64,000 nucleotides of DNA from Sindora glabra (lineage: Eukaryota; Streptophyta; Magnoliopsida; Fabales; Fabaceae): positions 74,425,283 to 74,489,282 of the forward strand of contig CM035235.1 of the NCBI GenBank assembly GCA_020226215.1, read 5' to 3'. Below are positions 36,516 through 48,476 of this stretch, one piece after another; positions within the stretch are counted from its first letter, which is position 1, and every line of letters begins with the position of its first letter. The notes beneath the pieces were generated by a model that was not told the origin of the DNA, did not search any database, and saw nothing but the letters and a program-made list of their open reading frames with translations. The position numbers and the translations under genes are program-made.

Positions 36516-39224
36516 TTAATCCATCTCATTTCTGATCCGGGTCGACTTTGATCGTCCCCTTGCACGTAATCTTCCATAATTTGGAACTAGGACAGGAAAT
36601 GGTGGTAGGTTATTCCATTGCGACCACTCCCGGATAGGCCACCACTCAGATTTGTAGCAATTGAGTAATGTGTCAAGCCTGTACACAACATCGACATATG
36701 GTTCCCACGATATGTTGATTGAGGCACAAGCAACAATAATATGAGCGCAAGGATACCTATATGCTTGGAATTGTCCACATTCACATTGCCCTTTGTTTAA
36801 TAATACTTGGACGACCTTTCCACATAACCCCCTTGCCATATCAGGGCCCTCCACCACCTCAAACCTAGTCCCTTGTCTATTATAAGCACGAACGTGATAA
36901 GAAGAAGCACGTGACTGGGTAGTCGCAAGCTCCTATCTGAATCTGCTTGCGTATATGTGACCTTGTTATAGTTCAGCATGTACTTCTTTTGCCCTTTCCA
37001 CAAAGTACTTGACACATCTGTAGTATGTTTGTTGAACAAGGCCTGTGATTGATAGCTTCCTTAATCCTTTGAAGAGGCCATTAATGCACTCTACAATGTT
37101 AGTCGTCATATGACCATATCTTCTGCCTTCATCATAAGCAAGCGTCCACTTCTCTATCGGAATAGCAGTTAACTTCCTGTGGATCTCCTCGCTGACTTTG
37201 CTAAGGTTCTCCAATCTCTCCATGGCCTTTTCCCAACTGGGCTCATACGCTGAACAGAAGGAGACAAATAGGTTAACCGGGTTGAACTATCAGATACACA
37301 AATTTACAGATGAAAGGTTCAACAAGGAAATTATGCTATAACGCATACCAATCTTAAGGACAACTTTCCTCACATTGTCATCCCTGCACTTCTTGCGAAC
37401 GTTGCTGGCAATATGTCTGATACAGTACCGGTGAAAAGCATTAGAAGGTTGTCATCCCAGACCTTCGGTGGCTACAACATCTTTTATAGCTCAGTGCCGA
37501 TCTGATATCAAGCATATTCCTTGCTTGTTCGTAACATTTACCTGCAGTAATGCCAAAAACCAACTCCATTTTTCATAGTTCTCCCTGTCAACAATGGCAA
37601 AGGCAAGAGGAACGGGGCATTTGTTACCGTCCTGGGTCGCAGCAATCAGTAGCACGCCACTGAACTTGCCATACAAATGCGTTCCATCAACTTGTATGAA
37701 TTGCTTGTAGTAGGGAAATGCGGCAATGCATGGCTTGAAAGCCCAGAAAACTTGGTTGAAAACATGTTTCTGCGGATCAACACGGTTGTCAGCTGTGACG
37801 AATTCTTGTGACTCCAACTTGAACAGTGCCTGGTCACAGTAGCCTAAAATGTCCAACCATTTGGGAAGCACTTCGTATGATTTATCCCAATCACTGTACA
37901 CCTTGACAATTGCCTTTTGTTTCGCCTTCCATGCTTTCCTGTACGAAATCTTATACCCGTACATGCCTTCCACCCTCTCTTGTATAAGTGAGATTGCAAC
38001 GTCTTGCTTCACTTTAATCATCTCCAGTATCAAGGAACTGATATACTTGGAGTCCAGAGACTTGTGATTCTGTGTCAAACTGGCGTTAACACATGTGTGA
38101 GGCCTTGAAAATTTAGTTATTGTCCAAGCGTTACAATTCTTCAATTTCGTCGCTCTGAAGTGGAAATTGCATTGGTCCCCGTAATTAGCACACTTCACGC
38201 TTAATCTTCTGGTATCCGACTCCTCCGCGTAATAACTGTGGTGCCTTCTAATGTGGTAATGCTTGGTTGCAGCAATTAAAGCCTCCTTGCAATCGAACTC
38301 TTGCCCAACCTGTAAGTCCTCCATGTCGTAATCATAGCTTGGTTTCATTATTTTCAAAAATTCATTAGGATTCCGTATGGCATCCCAATCAATGTAAGAG
38401 AAGACAGTAGCTTGAGGGACACCACATGATGTCTGTGCAGCATTGTCACTCCTCACTTGCCGCGTTGCAACACTGTCTCCATGTGTAGTGGTGCGTTCTT
38501 CGTCATCAGTGTCACGATCATCATCGCTGCTGCAAGACACCTCATCGTCCTCAAAACCAAACTCAAGGTGGGCATCCATCAATATAGGATCAGCGGATTC
38601 TTCCTCTACGACCGGTAAGGCACTTGTTGAACCCATCATGGTATGTGATATATTTCTCGGGAAAACACCGGCAACAGATGAGTCCAATGCAGGAGTATAA
38701 CTATTAGAAATGTGGAACTCGATTCCACCCGTGTAAGGAAGGCCTTCCCGCACCATCGAACAACTAGTACTGACATTAGCCGTTGGAACCATAGGTGATC
38801 TAGTTGTTGGAACTCTTTCTTGTGAACCCAGGTTGGCAACGTGCAGTTCGGATGTGATCACCTCCGCGTACAACTCCATTGCTGTCATCGTCGGATGCTG
38901 TTTGTAGCTTGCTATGGCACATGCCAAGTCTTCACCGTCGTCCAATTCGTATGCCATGTATTGAGCCTCTGTTTGATGCTGTGGAAACCTGTAAACAATC
39001 TTCCCCACAGCTTGATCTTCGTGAAGCTTCAGTCGAGTATGAATTCTCTCCCGCAAAACATCCATAGTACTACATCCTCTTAATTTTAATGCCTTTGGGG
39101 GAGGTCCATCGTACATTACCCCCATTGATCCCTTAATAATTGTATCATTTGAATATATAAAGGCAATTAAACTTTTCTTCATCTTCTTACTTTTAGCTGC
39201 ACAATACTCACTGCACCCCCACAA
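36516..39224 (-). pseudogene. mudrA: MuDR-family transposase (mudrA-like), four in-frame stops
   Basis: Mutator-like transposase on the minus strand. The first block reads 577 codons (a Met at 39182 is an alternative start). It has an unassigned N-terminal ~110 residues, an acidic linker (about 219-243), a zinc-chelating MuDR DNA-binding domain (Cys345, Cys352, His377, Cys378) and the MULE catalytic core beginning VDGTHLYGKF (Asp513) with SDRH (Asp575). The frame continues through TGA (37491-37493) and TGA (37452-37454) to a GT donor at 37348, resumes at 37249 (YEPSWEKAMERL) with the third acidic residue in TNIVECINGLFKGLR, then TAA (36966-36968), TAG (36933-36935), and the SWIM zinc finger (CECGQF...CAH) to a stop at 36516. 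Apart from the four stops no frameshift is needed. Each stop could arise by one C-to-T or G-to-A transition from a sense codon. The enzyme would cut and move elements with matching TIRs. Confidence 0.9.
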
Positions 39225-40985
39225 CTGACAAATAGTCTCATATACAAATTTTGTTCTCGTAAACGAGTGTACTAGTATTTAATACTATAATTAAAAATGA
39301 ACGGGATGTATTACTATTTTGCAAGGTATTCTATTAATTTTACGTAATAATAAGATTATTTTTTCGGCCAAGCAAATGTTATTTCTTTTCCAAAACTAAT
39401 ATAAAATTTGACTATATAATCTTATCTATGGTTTAGTTTATCTCTTTCAATTATCATTTTTCTTAGTGATTTTGCACAAATTATACTAATTAAATTAGTT
39501 AACGTTTTTAATACACTATCTTTTTTATTTTTACGACTTTTTTCTCCGTTCACACCTACTACCAAATAGCAACCAAAATTATGTACACATTATTATTGCC
39601 AATACCTCCATATATATTTTAATTCTTCCTAAATAAACCTATGTATAGTATAATTTTTTCAAGTACGTTTACTATTCTTCCATTTATAATATCTACTATT
39701 TAAATGCAAAATAGTACAAATTTTCAATAACAATATCCTATTTTTTTAAGGCTTTTGGTTACATTCACATTTCCTAGAATCTTTTTTAGTACCTCTCTTA
39801 TGATATATTAAGATTTCACATGAAAAAATTCTCTAAATATAACTTTCACCTAGGTCGTAAGACCTATATTAGGACATTCTTCTTTATCTCATTTGTTATT
39901 CTTTTAATAGCACAACCTATCACATTACATATAAATTCATACAAAATTTTTATAAATCATAACTTCACATCTTAAATCATAATTTCACATCATAAATCAT
40001 AACAATCAATATAAAATAAATAAATCTATATTATTAATATCATAACATTCTAAATAAATTTCTCTACCAATATAAAAAATATTTTCACTATAACTAATAA
40101 AAATTATAATATAAGCATAAAATTCCTAAAAATACTAACCGATAAGTATTCGAAGAAGCAAACAGAAAAAAACCTCTGCATGAAAGAAAAATTTGTTAGA
40201 TAATTTAATAACTTTAATCTCTAAGTAAAAGTTATTAGATATTATTGTATCAATTAAAAAATTATGCAAAAATTACGCTAAATTAAATATATTTTGTAAG
40301 ATAATATATTAAAGGAATAAAAATAATAATATATATAAAATTTTATTAATGTATATTCAATTTAAAATATAGTGTTCGAATTTTTATATCAAGAAAATAT
40401 TAATGAATTTTAAAAGATAATTAATTTTTATTCTTAACTCATATCATTAAAACTAAAATATATAGTTAGTTATTTCAAATAGCGTTTTTCATAACATGAA
40501 TTTTTCAAAAAAAGATATTTGATCATTAAAAATAATTTTATGTCAAAAATACGATATTATATTATATTAATATTATTCAATATATTCCATTTCAACTTTT
40601 AATAGAATGATTGAAGAAATAAAGAAGAAAAAATTCAGCAAGGTACATGAAATGAAGAATAAATTATGTACGAACTGTAAACCCTCTGAGAACTTTCAGT
40701 TGATGTATTTTAAATTTAAAATATAATATTTAAAAATTTTCATCAACAAAAATTTAAAGATATTTATATAAATAATATTTAATTCAATCACTAACTTTTT
40801 TTTTTATAGATTATAATATGAAATTATTTATTTCTATTAAAAAAATGTATGTTAAAAAATTGTATATTAAAGCTTCAATTCACTTAAAATATTGTAATAA
40901 ATTAAAAAATATAATTAATGATTGTAAAAAAAATATTGTTAATAACATGTTAGTTTTCTAAAAAATATAATATGTTAAAGCTTCA
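39225..40985. other. mudrA upstream region, AT-rich, no gene
   Basis: The 5' side of the transposase gene. A looser relative of the downstream tandem repeat ('taaatcataatttcacatca', 39925-40140) begins here. No other frame is seen. Confidence 0.45.
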
Positions 40986-41505
40986 ATTTTTTCTAAATCC
41001 TAGATCATTATTTCACATTATAAGTCATAATAATCAACATAAAATAAAAATTATAATATAAATGTAAAAAATATACAAATACTAACCAATAAAAATCACA
41101 AACTATCATAGATCACATAAATTTATATAAATTTTTTCTAAATCCTAGATCATCATTTCCCATCATAAATCATAATAATCAACATAAAATACAAATTATA
41201 ATATACATACAGAAATTATAAAAATACTAACCAGTAAAAAATATAAACTATCACATATCATATAAATTTGTACAAATCTTTTCTAAATCCTAGATCACCA
41301 TTTCACATCATAAATCATAATAATCAACATAAAATAAATATTATAATATAAATACAAAAATTATCAAAATTTAAACAAATAAAATTTATAAATTATAACA
41401 GAAAATTCTTTCTAAATCCTAAATCATCATTTCATAAATCATAATAATTAATTTAAAAAATATATAACATAAAAATAAAAATTATAAATATACTAACCAA
41501 GCAAG
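40986..41505. repeat. ~145-bp subterminal tandem repeat in the MULE, 3.5 copies
   Basis: Units start at about 40986, 41131, 41278 and 41407 with 'tttctaaatcctagatca', followed by 'cataataatcaacataaaat' and 'aatactaacca'. The last unit is shortened. It lies between the transposase start and the right TIR. Confidence 0.8.
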
Positions 41506-41714
41506 AATTAACTGGGATCAGATTTGCTCCAAAGCAGAAAATACTTCCGAATGAAATGCACAAAAAAAAGAACAGATAATGAGTTATGAATGAAGGAATA
41601 TAAAATATGAAGAACTACGGGAAGTGGCTGCAAGTTTTACGAAGAAAGAAGAGAAGCAGAGAAAGGGTTTCGGAGTTGCGGAGTGAGAAGTGAGGAAGGG
41701 CGGGGGTGTATAAA

Positions 41715-41952
41715 TAGGAGGGGGGAGGCGCCTGATGAAATGGCTCCTCCCAATTCAAATGTCAAAAAAATGGTGCCGAGGGCGCCTTTTGAAATGGCGC
41801 CTTCCCCTTACGGAGGGCGCCAATTTGAATGGCGCCTCCAAAGCCTTCAGGCGCCATTTTGAATGGCGCCCTGCGTATTTTGGTAATATATTTCCAAACT
41901 ACAGTAAAATGATAAATTGTTTATAAAATACGCGTAATCCGGTATTTTTGCC
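41715..41952. repeat. Outer MULE right TIR with four GGCGCC hairpins
   Basis: Has GGCGCCTTTTGAAATGGCGCC-, GGCGCCAATTTGAATGGCGCC- and GGCGCCATTTTGAATGGCGCC-type palindromes between 41789 and 41870. The last has perfect 9-base arms and a 3-base loop. Then come GCGTATTTTGGTAATATATT and the terminal GGTATTTTTGCC. It would also contain the mudrA promoter. Confidence 0.75.
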
Positions 41953-41960
41953 TGGCTGCG
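41953..41960. other. Target-site duplication, right (TGGCTGCG)
   Basis: Exact partner of 31553-31560. Confidence 0.75.
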
Positions 41961-42058
41961 CATAGTGGAAGGGCAGAAGGTGGACATAAAGCAAAAGACA
42001 TAAAAAAAGGAGGTAGGAGATGAACACTGAAAGGCAGCAATTAAGAGAAGGGGACACT

Positions 42059-42221
42059 ATAGTACCTCCAGGGGTTGTAAATCCTGGGTGGTGTGGCGTA
42101 ATTTCATCAATTGGATGAGATTACCTAAATCTTTGGTAATCTCATCTAATTTAGGTAATCTCATCTAATGAATGATATTCTGCCATACCACCCAAGGTTT
42201 AAAAATCCTAGAGGCACCTTA
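42059..42221. mobile_element. MITE with CACCTTA-type ends, copy 3
   Basis: The left 'agtacctccaggggttgtaa' mirrors the right 'taaaaatcctagaggcacctt'. 'GGGTGGTGTGGC' faces 'GCCATACCACCC' and 'gatgagattacc' faces 'ggtaatctcatc'. A good foldback and the least damaged of the three copies. Confidence 0.75.
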
Positions 42222-43432
42222 GATTTTTCCTTAAGAGAAACAAGGTGAGAAGAATGAATTTCACCCCAAAAAACTCCTTATTTCAAAGAAGAAATTCTAA
42301 TTGTGGGCCTCACAGTTTTTTTTCACTTGCATTTACTTCCTCAGTTTTCACCCTCCAAGCAAACAAGATAAAATCCAAATTTTACCTCCATTTTCATCCC
42401 TCCAATTTCTTCTCCCCTCCTCATTTGACCCATTCCAAACATAGGTTAAATATTATTGTCATCACCTCTTATAAATATACATTAATCAGTCTACCAATTA
42501 AAAAAAATTCTTATAAAATATACGCAATTACTTGTTGGAGGATAGATCGTATAAATTAGATATGGAAAAAACTTCAGTGGAGTCGATTAAAATAAAAAGT
42601 ATGCACCATACTTTCCAAAATACTACCAATAACGTACTCAAGGGTGAAGTTTCCCATCATAGTGTGTTTGAAGCCTTTTAATTCTAAATGAAACTCATGC
42701 CGCAGTGGCCGTGGACGACAAATTTTTCCTTTTTTCTTTTATTTGTTTATCACTTTATCTTATGGTTATGATCGAAAAAGCAAATTAACTTATGCCACAC
42801 ATGACCAAAATTTGCCACGTAAGAGGGAATTTTATCTCCTGTCAAACTGAAATAATTCTAATTTAATTTTATGTGTACCAAAATTAAGATTTTCAAAAAA
42901 TATAAGCGGGATCAAAATTATATGTAACTAGAATTGGGTTTAATTGAAAACTAATTAATTCTCGGGTATTTCTTTTAAAAAAATTATAATTATAAATTAT
43001 TAAGATGATAAAAATTATTTTATATTTTTAATATTAAATACATATAACTTAATGAGATATATTTTTTTATTTTTAAAAAATTATTTTTTTCTATTATCAT
43101 AACTCCAAATATCATTTTTTTTCAAATCATAAAATATAAAAATAAAATGCTACACTTTCATTTATATCAAAGTAAATAAAATTTTTATACAAAAAATATC
43201 TTTCAATAAAATATTTAAAATCTTTAAATTTATATATTTTGATAAAAAACATTTTTAAAGAATAAATTTAATTGTATTTATAATTATAAAATATTAAAAT
43301 AATAAAAAATTTATTCAAAAATAAATATAAAAGATATAATAATTAACAAATATTTTCTATTTTAAAAAGAAAGTTATTTACTCTTAATTTTTTAATCATG
43401 GTGATTTAAAATTCATTATTTTTATACATACG
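42222..43432. repeat. Partial third copy of the CYP94A-UAP spacer
   Basis: From about 42455 the sequence is colinear with 1470-2490 and 47130-48155 (for example 'gcaattacttgttggaggat' and 'gaagccttttaattctaaat'). It stops at 43432 after 'tatacatac', where the other copies continue with spacer and this one switches to CYP94A coding sequence. 42240-42450 is a pyrimidine-rich stretch that looks like the reverse of the purine-rich block near 17.63 kb. Confidence 0.8.
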
Positions 43433-44040
43433 AATCGGCGTTGAAGATTCCATTGCCTAGAAAACCGGTGAGGGTACGGCGAATTATGTCTCCTTTCTGA
43501 TAAATGGGAAAATGTGTTGGACGACGGCGGGATTGGCGGTGAAGACCTGTCGCTGGCCGCCGAGACGGTGGAGAGCGAAGGTGTTGGAGTGTGAGATTAG
43601 AAGAATTTCAGAGGACCATTGTATCAGGCGGTTGGCGTAGGAACCAATTTTGCGATAGTGACCGTGGATGATGGAAGAGGTTTCTTGTTGTTATCTGAGG
43701 AAGAAGCTCTGAGTTTGAGAAAGAGGAAGATAGCGGGAAGAAGAAAGAGGAAGTAAGGAGCTAAGGTGGCGTTTGGTGCGTGTAATGTTTTGAGAAAATG
43801 TCACATTTTTATATTTAATTTAAAATTTAAAAAAAAAATTGAAAATGTGATATTTTTAAAAATATTTTTAATTTAATATCTCTTCAAAATATTATCAAAT
43901 ATCTCGTATTATTATAAAATTAGAATGTAATATTAAAATATTATTAAAAAAATTTATAGTTAACCAAACGCCAAATGAGTCGAAGAAATATTTTTTAAAG
44001 TTGGGAGAGAAGGAGAAGCAGAGCAGATTTTGGTGTATTC
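43433..44040 (-). pseudogene. CYP94A N-terminal fragment, split by a MITE
   Basis: Matches CYP94A codons 1 to about 131 on the minus strand, from GIFNADG back to the signal anchor, plus the immediate 5' flank ('agttgggagagaaggagaag'). The start codon is changed (the 'cat' of the intact copies reads 'tat', ATG to ATA), there are small deletions, and a 207-base MITE separates the start from the anchor codons. No remaining C-terminal part follows; the fragment abuts spacer at 43432. Near codons 61-67 its bases are closer to CYP94A copy 2 than to copy 1. Confidence 0.9.
43767..43973. mobile_element. 207-bp MITE inside the CYP94A fragment
   Basis: Ends TGGCGTTTGG and CCAAACGCCA are perfect inverted 10-mers, with AT-rich self-complementary interior ('gtcacatttttatatttaat' / 'aaaatgtgatattt'). 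Intact CYP94A copies give the empty site. The target duplication is unclear. Confidence 0.8.
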
Positions 44041-45284
44041 TTGACTGACCGGCGGGTGCGTCTACTCATTTTTAAAAATAGTTTTTTTATTTTTAGATAA
44101 AAAAACTTATTTTAAAATTTATTTTTAAAAAATTATAATTTAAATTTGTCAATAAAAAATAAAAAATTTAAATAATTTTTGAATTTGCTTTCTAATACTA
44201 AATATTAGTTTTGTAATTAGAAGAAATATTTTTTTATTTATAACACCCATCATTTATTATTTTTTATTTTTTAATGAAAAATAGAGAATTTATTTTTAAA
44301 AATTATATTTTTAAATATGTAAAATAAAAATAAAAAATAAAATCAATTTTAAGTATTTTTTTGTTTTAAATACTATTTTTATAATTAAATAAAATATTTC
44401 TTTATTTGAAACATTTATTATTTTTATTTTATATTTTTCTTTAATAAAAAATAATTTTTTAAAAAAAATTAAAAACATCAAAATAAAAACACATCTTAGC
44501 ATACCTACTTATTTATAGCTGGAATCTGCCGATGCCGTAGGTGATGTCGTCAATATAGACCCCAAAACAATGCCTTCTTATTATTTTTTTCTTTTTCGGT
44601 GAACGAAGAATATAAAACAATGCCTTGTTAGAAGATGGCAATGTCGTCACTCGTAGAAATACGTACGAGAATTTCTTTACAAGGTAGTGTATTCGTCTGG
44701 GAGAAAATAGAGGGCAAAGAAAGCCATCTTTCATTGGAGGGACTCAAATAAAAATTCTTATTTACACTTTTCATATATGAGTGCTGAGTCAGAAAATAAA
44801 ATTAATAATATTATTATAATACTTAAAAATTTTACAAAGAGTGAAAAATCTTATGCTAATAACATTGTTTTTTAATATCTCTATTATAATTATTAAATAT
44901 ATTAAAGTCATTAATTATTTTATAAATTTTTTTTATTTTTGAAAGAGATGACTAAAGAAATTAACTGCTTTTTATTAATCATCAGCACACGTGGGTTCAC
45001 CCCTATGAATGTTATAATCTTCCTTTTTCCTTTGACATAAAACATTGCAAATATTACCGAAAAGGTCATAAAATAATATATTTATATTATATTATCTCTT
45101 TCCCTTTACGTTTTGTATGATTTAATATTTGATTTGTCATTTAATTATATAAGATTATGCATATTTAAAAGAAAACACTTGTAGCTTCTTGTATAAATCA
45201 ACAAGGTCATATTCTTTCATAATGTTTCACATCCTTCTTGTAAGTTGTAACTACAAAACTTATATCATAATTTGTGAATATAAT

Positions 45285-45462
45285 GGCTTCGTTTGGCAAA
45301 GGCAGCGTTTTCGATCGAACAGCTCGTTTTCGGTCAAACAGCTGTTTGACCGAAAACGCTACCTTTGCCAACGTTTTAAAACAGCAGTTTTGTTAAGGTT
45401 AAACTGCTGTTTTTCGGTCAAAAACGCCAAAAATTAGGTAAAACGCTGGTTACCAAACATGG
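45285..45462. mobile_element. 178-bp hairpin MITE with a perfect 34-bp palindrome
   Basis: Inserted in the degenerate array ('tttgtgaatataat' on the left, 'ataataacttttgttacaat' on the right), with ATAAT on both sides (45280-45284 and 45463-45467). Ends GGCTTCGTTTGG and CCAAACATGG are loosely inverted, hAT-MITE-like. The interior has stacked inverted copies of GCGTTTTCGGTCAAACAG, including the perfect palindrome 45325-45358. Copy A of the spacer lacks it. Confidence 0.8.
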
Positions 45463-45489
45463 ATAATAACTTTTGTTACAATCATCATG

Positions 45490-46110
45490 CATATTGGCCC
45501 TACTTAACAATTAGTTAATTCAATTAACTATTAATTAATAATTAATTAGATTAAATGATGTAATTAATTAATAATATTAGCTAATTAAATGAAGATGTTT
45601 AATAAAATTAATTATTTTTTATTAGTTATTTATATGCAAAATAACATATAAGGATACATGTATATTTTATAATTTATTTAAATATTTTTTACTTTAATAA
45701 TATTTTAATTTTATCATATAATTTATCAAATTAAATTTTCTTCTAAGAGATATATTATTGTAATTTATTATTTATTATATGTCTTAAAAAATAAATTATT
45801 ATATTTCATAAATGTTTTATAGAAATTAATAATTATTATTTAGTAAATTTATTTGACCCTTTTTTAGTAAGTATATAAATTGAAATAGATATATTATTTA
45901 AGAATAGTTTTATATTTTTACAAGCTCGTTATCAATAAATTAAATAAAAATATTGGATTCACCAGCTTTTTAAAATTAACTAATTAAAAGCTAATCAGAT
46001 AATTTAATAAATTATTTACTAAACAGTTAAATTAATTAATTCACTTGGTCAAATAGCTAAATATTATCAAATCAATTATAAGTTAACAAAAAACTCTACC
46101 AAACATTTTC
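45490..46110. repeat. AT-rich interspersed repeat, copy 3
   Basis: Diverged relative of 9484-10370, interrupting the spacer between 'catgcatat' and 'attatattcttcattgtca'. Spacer copy A is uninterrupted here. No coding potential. Confidence 0.55.
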
Positions 46111-48476
46111 ATTATATTCTTCATTGTCAATATCTCTCCTATAAAAAATTATGCAGTAAAATTATATTCTTACTTAATATTTCTTATAATTCATGTAATC
46201 GCAAAATTCATATCATCACTTATAACTATAATAACATCTGTTATAATTGTTATGCTTTTTCTTAATTGTTAATGTTGTTCTCATGCAAGTGCTTATATAA
46301 ATCATATTCTAATGTAATCTTTTTCATACTTCATATAATTATTGAATTTATATCACTAATTACAAACATGATAACGTCCATTCTAAATAACTCTCATGCA
46401 AGTTATATATAATTCTTAAAAATATACATATAACAACACATAAATCTACCATAAAATTATGTAATAAAACCAGACTCTTAAGCAATATTCTCATATTTTA
46501 TGTAATTACAAAATTTATGACGTCACTTGTGAATGTAATAACAATATTACCAATTTTTGTAAGGTATGGATATGACTCATAACCCATTATAAGTCTATCA
46601 TAAATTATACAACAAAGTTGTATTCTAATGTAATACTTATTATACTTCATGCAATTATAAAATTTATGTGATTGCTTATAAATATAATAGTATTTCAAAT
46701 AGCGCATGACAATTATAATACGACAAACAATAAAAAATCTTATATATAACGAGGGACTTAACCTCTTAAAAAGAGTAAATTTATAATTTAATCTTTCATT
46801 TATAAAAAATGATGAATATTATATCCTTCAAATTTTATAATTAGTATTATTAATTATTTATTTTTTTGTTATAATTATCCATTTCCCCTTTACATACAAC
46901 ACTACAATAAATAGTAAAAAAATTAATTAAAAAGTAAGCATGTATTTGACATTATTAAAGTATTATTTAATAATTATTTTTAATATTTCTATTTATCTTA
47001 ACATTTCAAATGAATGAAAGGATGAATAATTATAACAAAAATAAAATAAAAAATCAACAATGCTAACTACGAAATTCAATGAATGTAATAGTCATTGCTT
47101 TTATAAATAAATAACTAAATAGTAAATATTGTTTTCACCCCTCTTATAAAATATACAATAATCGAGTCCACCTAAAGAAAATTCTTATAAAATATACACA
47201 ATTATTTGTTGCAGGATAGACCGTTTAAATTAGATAAGGAAAAAAATTTGGTGGGGTTGATTAAAATAAAATTATGCACTGTACTTTCCAAAATACTACC
47301 AATAACGTACTCAAAAGGGTAGTATCCCATTACGTGTGTTTGAAGCCTTTTAATGAAGCTCATGCCGCCCGCAATGGCCATGGACGATTAATTCTCCCCC
47401 CCCCCCCCTTTTTTTCTATTATTTATTTATCACTTTATGTTATGATTATGATCGAAAAAGTAAATTAACTTATGCCACAGTGACCAAAATTTGTCCCATA
47501 AGGGGGAGTTTTATCTCGCCTCAAACTGAAATAATTCTCATTTACGTGGACCAAGAATTATGATTCGAAAAAACATCAGGGGCCAAAATTAATTGCTCTA
47601 TTAGGGTAACTAAAATTGTGTCTAACTGAAAACTAATTCTTTCTTAGGCGTTTTTTGTTTTGATAGAAAACAATTGTATGTGCTAATAAATCATCAAGAT
47701 AATAAAAAATATTTTATACGTTCAATATTAAATATAAATAATTTAATGAAACACAATTTTTTTAAAGAAAAAAGTTATTTTTTTTCTATAATCAGAACTC
47801 CAAATATCATTTTTTAAATCATAACATAGAGATAATATATTGGTTTTTCATTTATATGAAAGCAAATAAAAATTTCTTGCAAACAATATCTTTCGACAAA
47901 ACATACAAATTTTTTAAATTTATTTGTTTTGATGAAATTTTTTTTTAAAAAAAAAAATGATCTTACTTGTATTTATAGTTATAAAATATTAAAATAACAG
48001 AAAATATCTTATTTGTTCAAGAATAAATGTGAAGAACAGAGTGAAAAACAGATATCCTTCATTTTGAAAAATAAGTTTACCCCCCCCCCCAAAAAAAAAA
48101 GGATTAATTCTTAATCACAAGTCCTATAGGTAGTATAAAGTATGTTATTTTTATACATACAAGATTTTTTAACAGAAAATATCTTTTAATAAATCAAACA
48201 GAGTATTAATTCTTAGTTCTTGCATAGCATGACTTAGTTGGGTGAAAAGGAATGAGAAAAGAAAAGGAGAGTCCGCATGGGCAAATTAATATTTGTCAGC
48301 CAATCAACAACAGATTGATGATGATGATGATGTTCCATATTACATATATAATGATACAAGAGAATGACAAGTGGCACAAACAAATTTATCATGATACATG
48401 TACAAGAGTCAGCCAACTCATTTTACCACAAATCACAACAAAGCCGCATTGTTTAATGGAAAATAGGGAAGAAGAA

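Larger units (their letters stand above)
31561..41952 (-). mobile_element. Mutator-like element (outer), ~10.4 kb, carrying mudrA
   Basis: Inverted ends: the left GGATAAAATACC and right GGTATTTTTGCC correspond, and the homology continues for well over 80 bases on both sides (shared 'TTACCAAAATAC' word about 80 bases in). It is flanked by the 8-bp duplication TGGCTGCG. It encodes a MuDR-type transposase on the minus strand (36516-39224), reading away from the right end. Between the transposase 3' end and the left terminus lies a second set of related termini (32443 and 36225) enclosing a PMD gene, best explained as a nested MULE. Both genes are broken, so the element is not autonomous now. Confidence 0.85.
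44041..48476. other. AT-rich spacer copy B between CYP94A fragment and UAP
   Basis: No genes. From 44939 it is colinear with 65-2789. It contains a MITE (45285-45462), the third copy of the AT-rich interspersed repeat (about 45490-46110), degenerate ~150-base array copies (46190-46700), a run of C residues at 47395-47408 and a C10/A10 junction near 48079-48100. Confidence 0.6.

Noticed and set aside
41789..41870. CRISPR-like array from the spaced GGCGCC palindromes
   Set aside because: The repeats are palindromes within a transposon terminus of a plant genome; spacing and context do not fit CRISPR.
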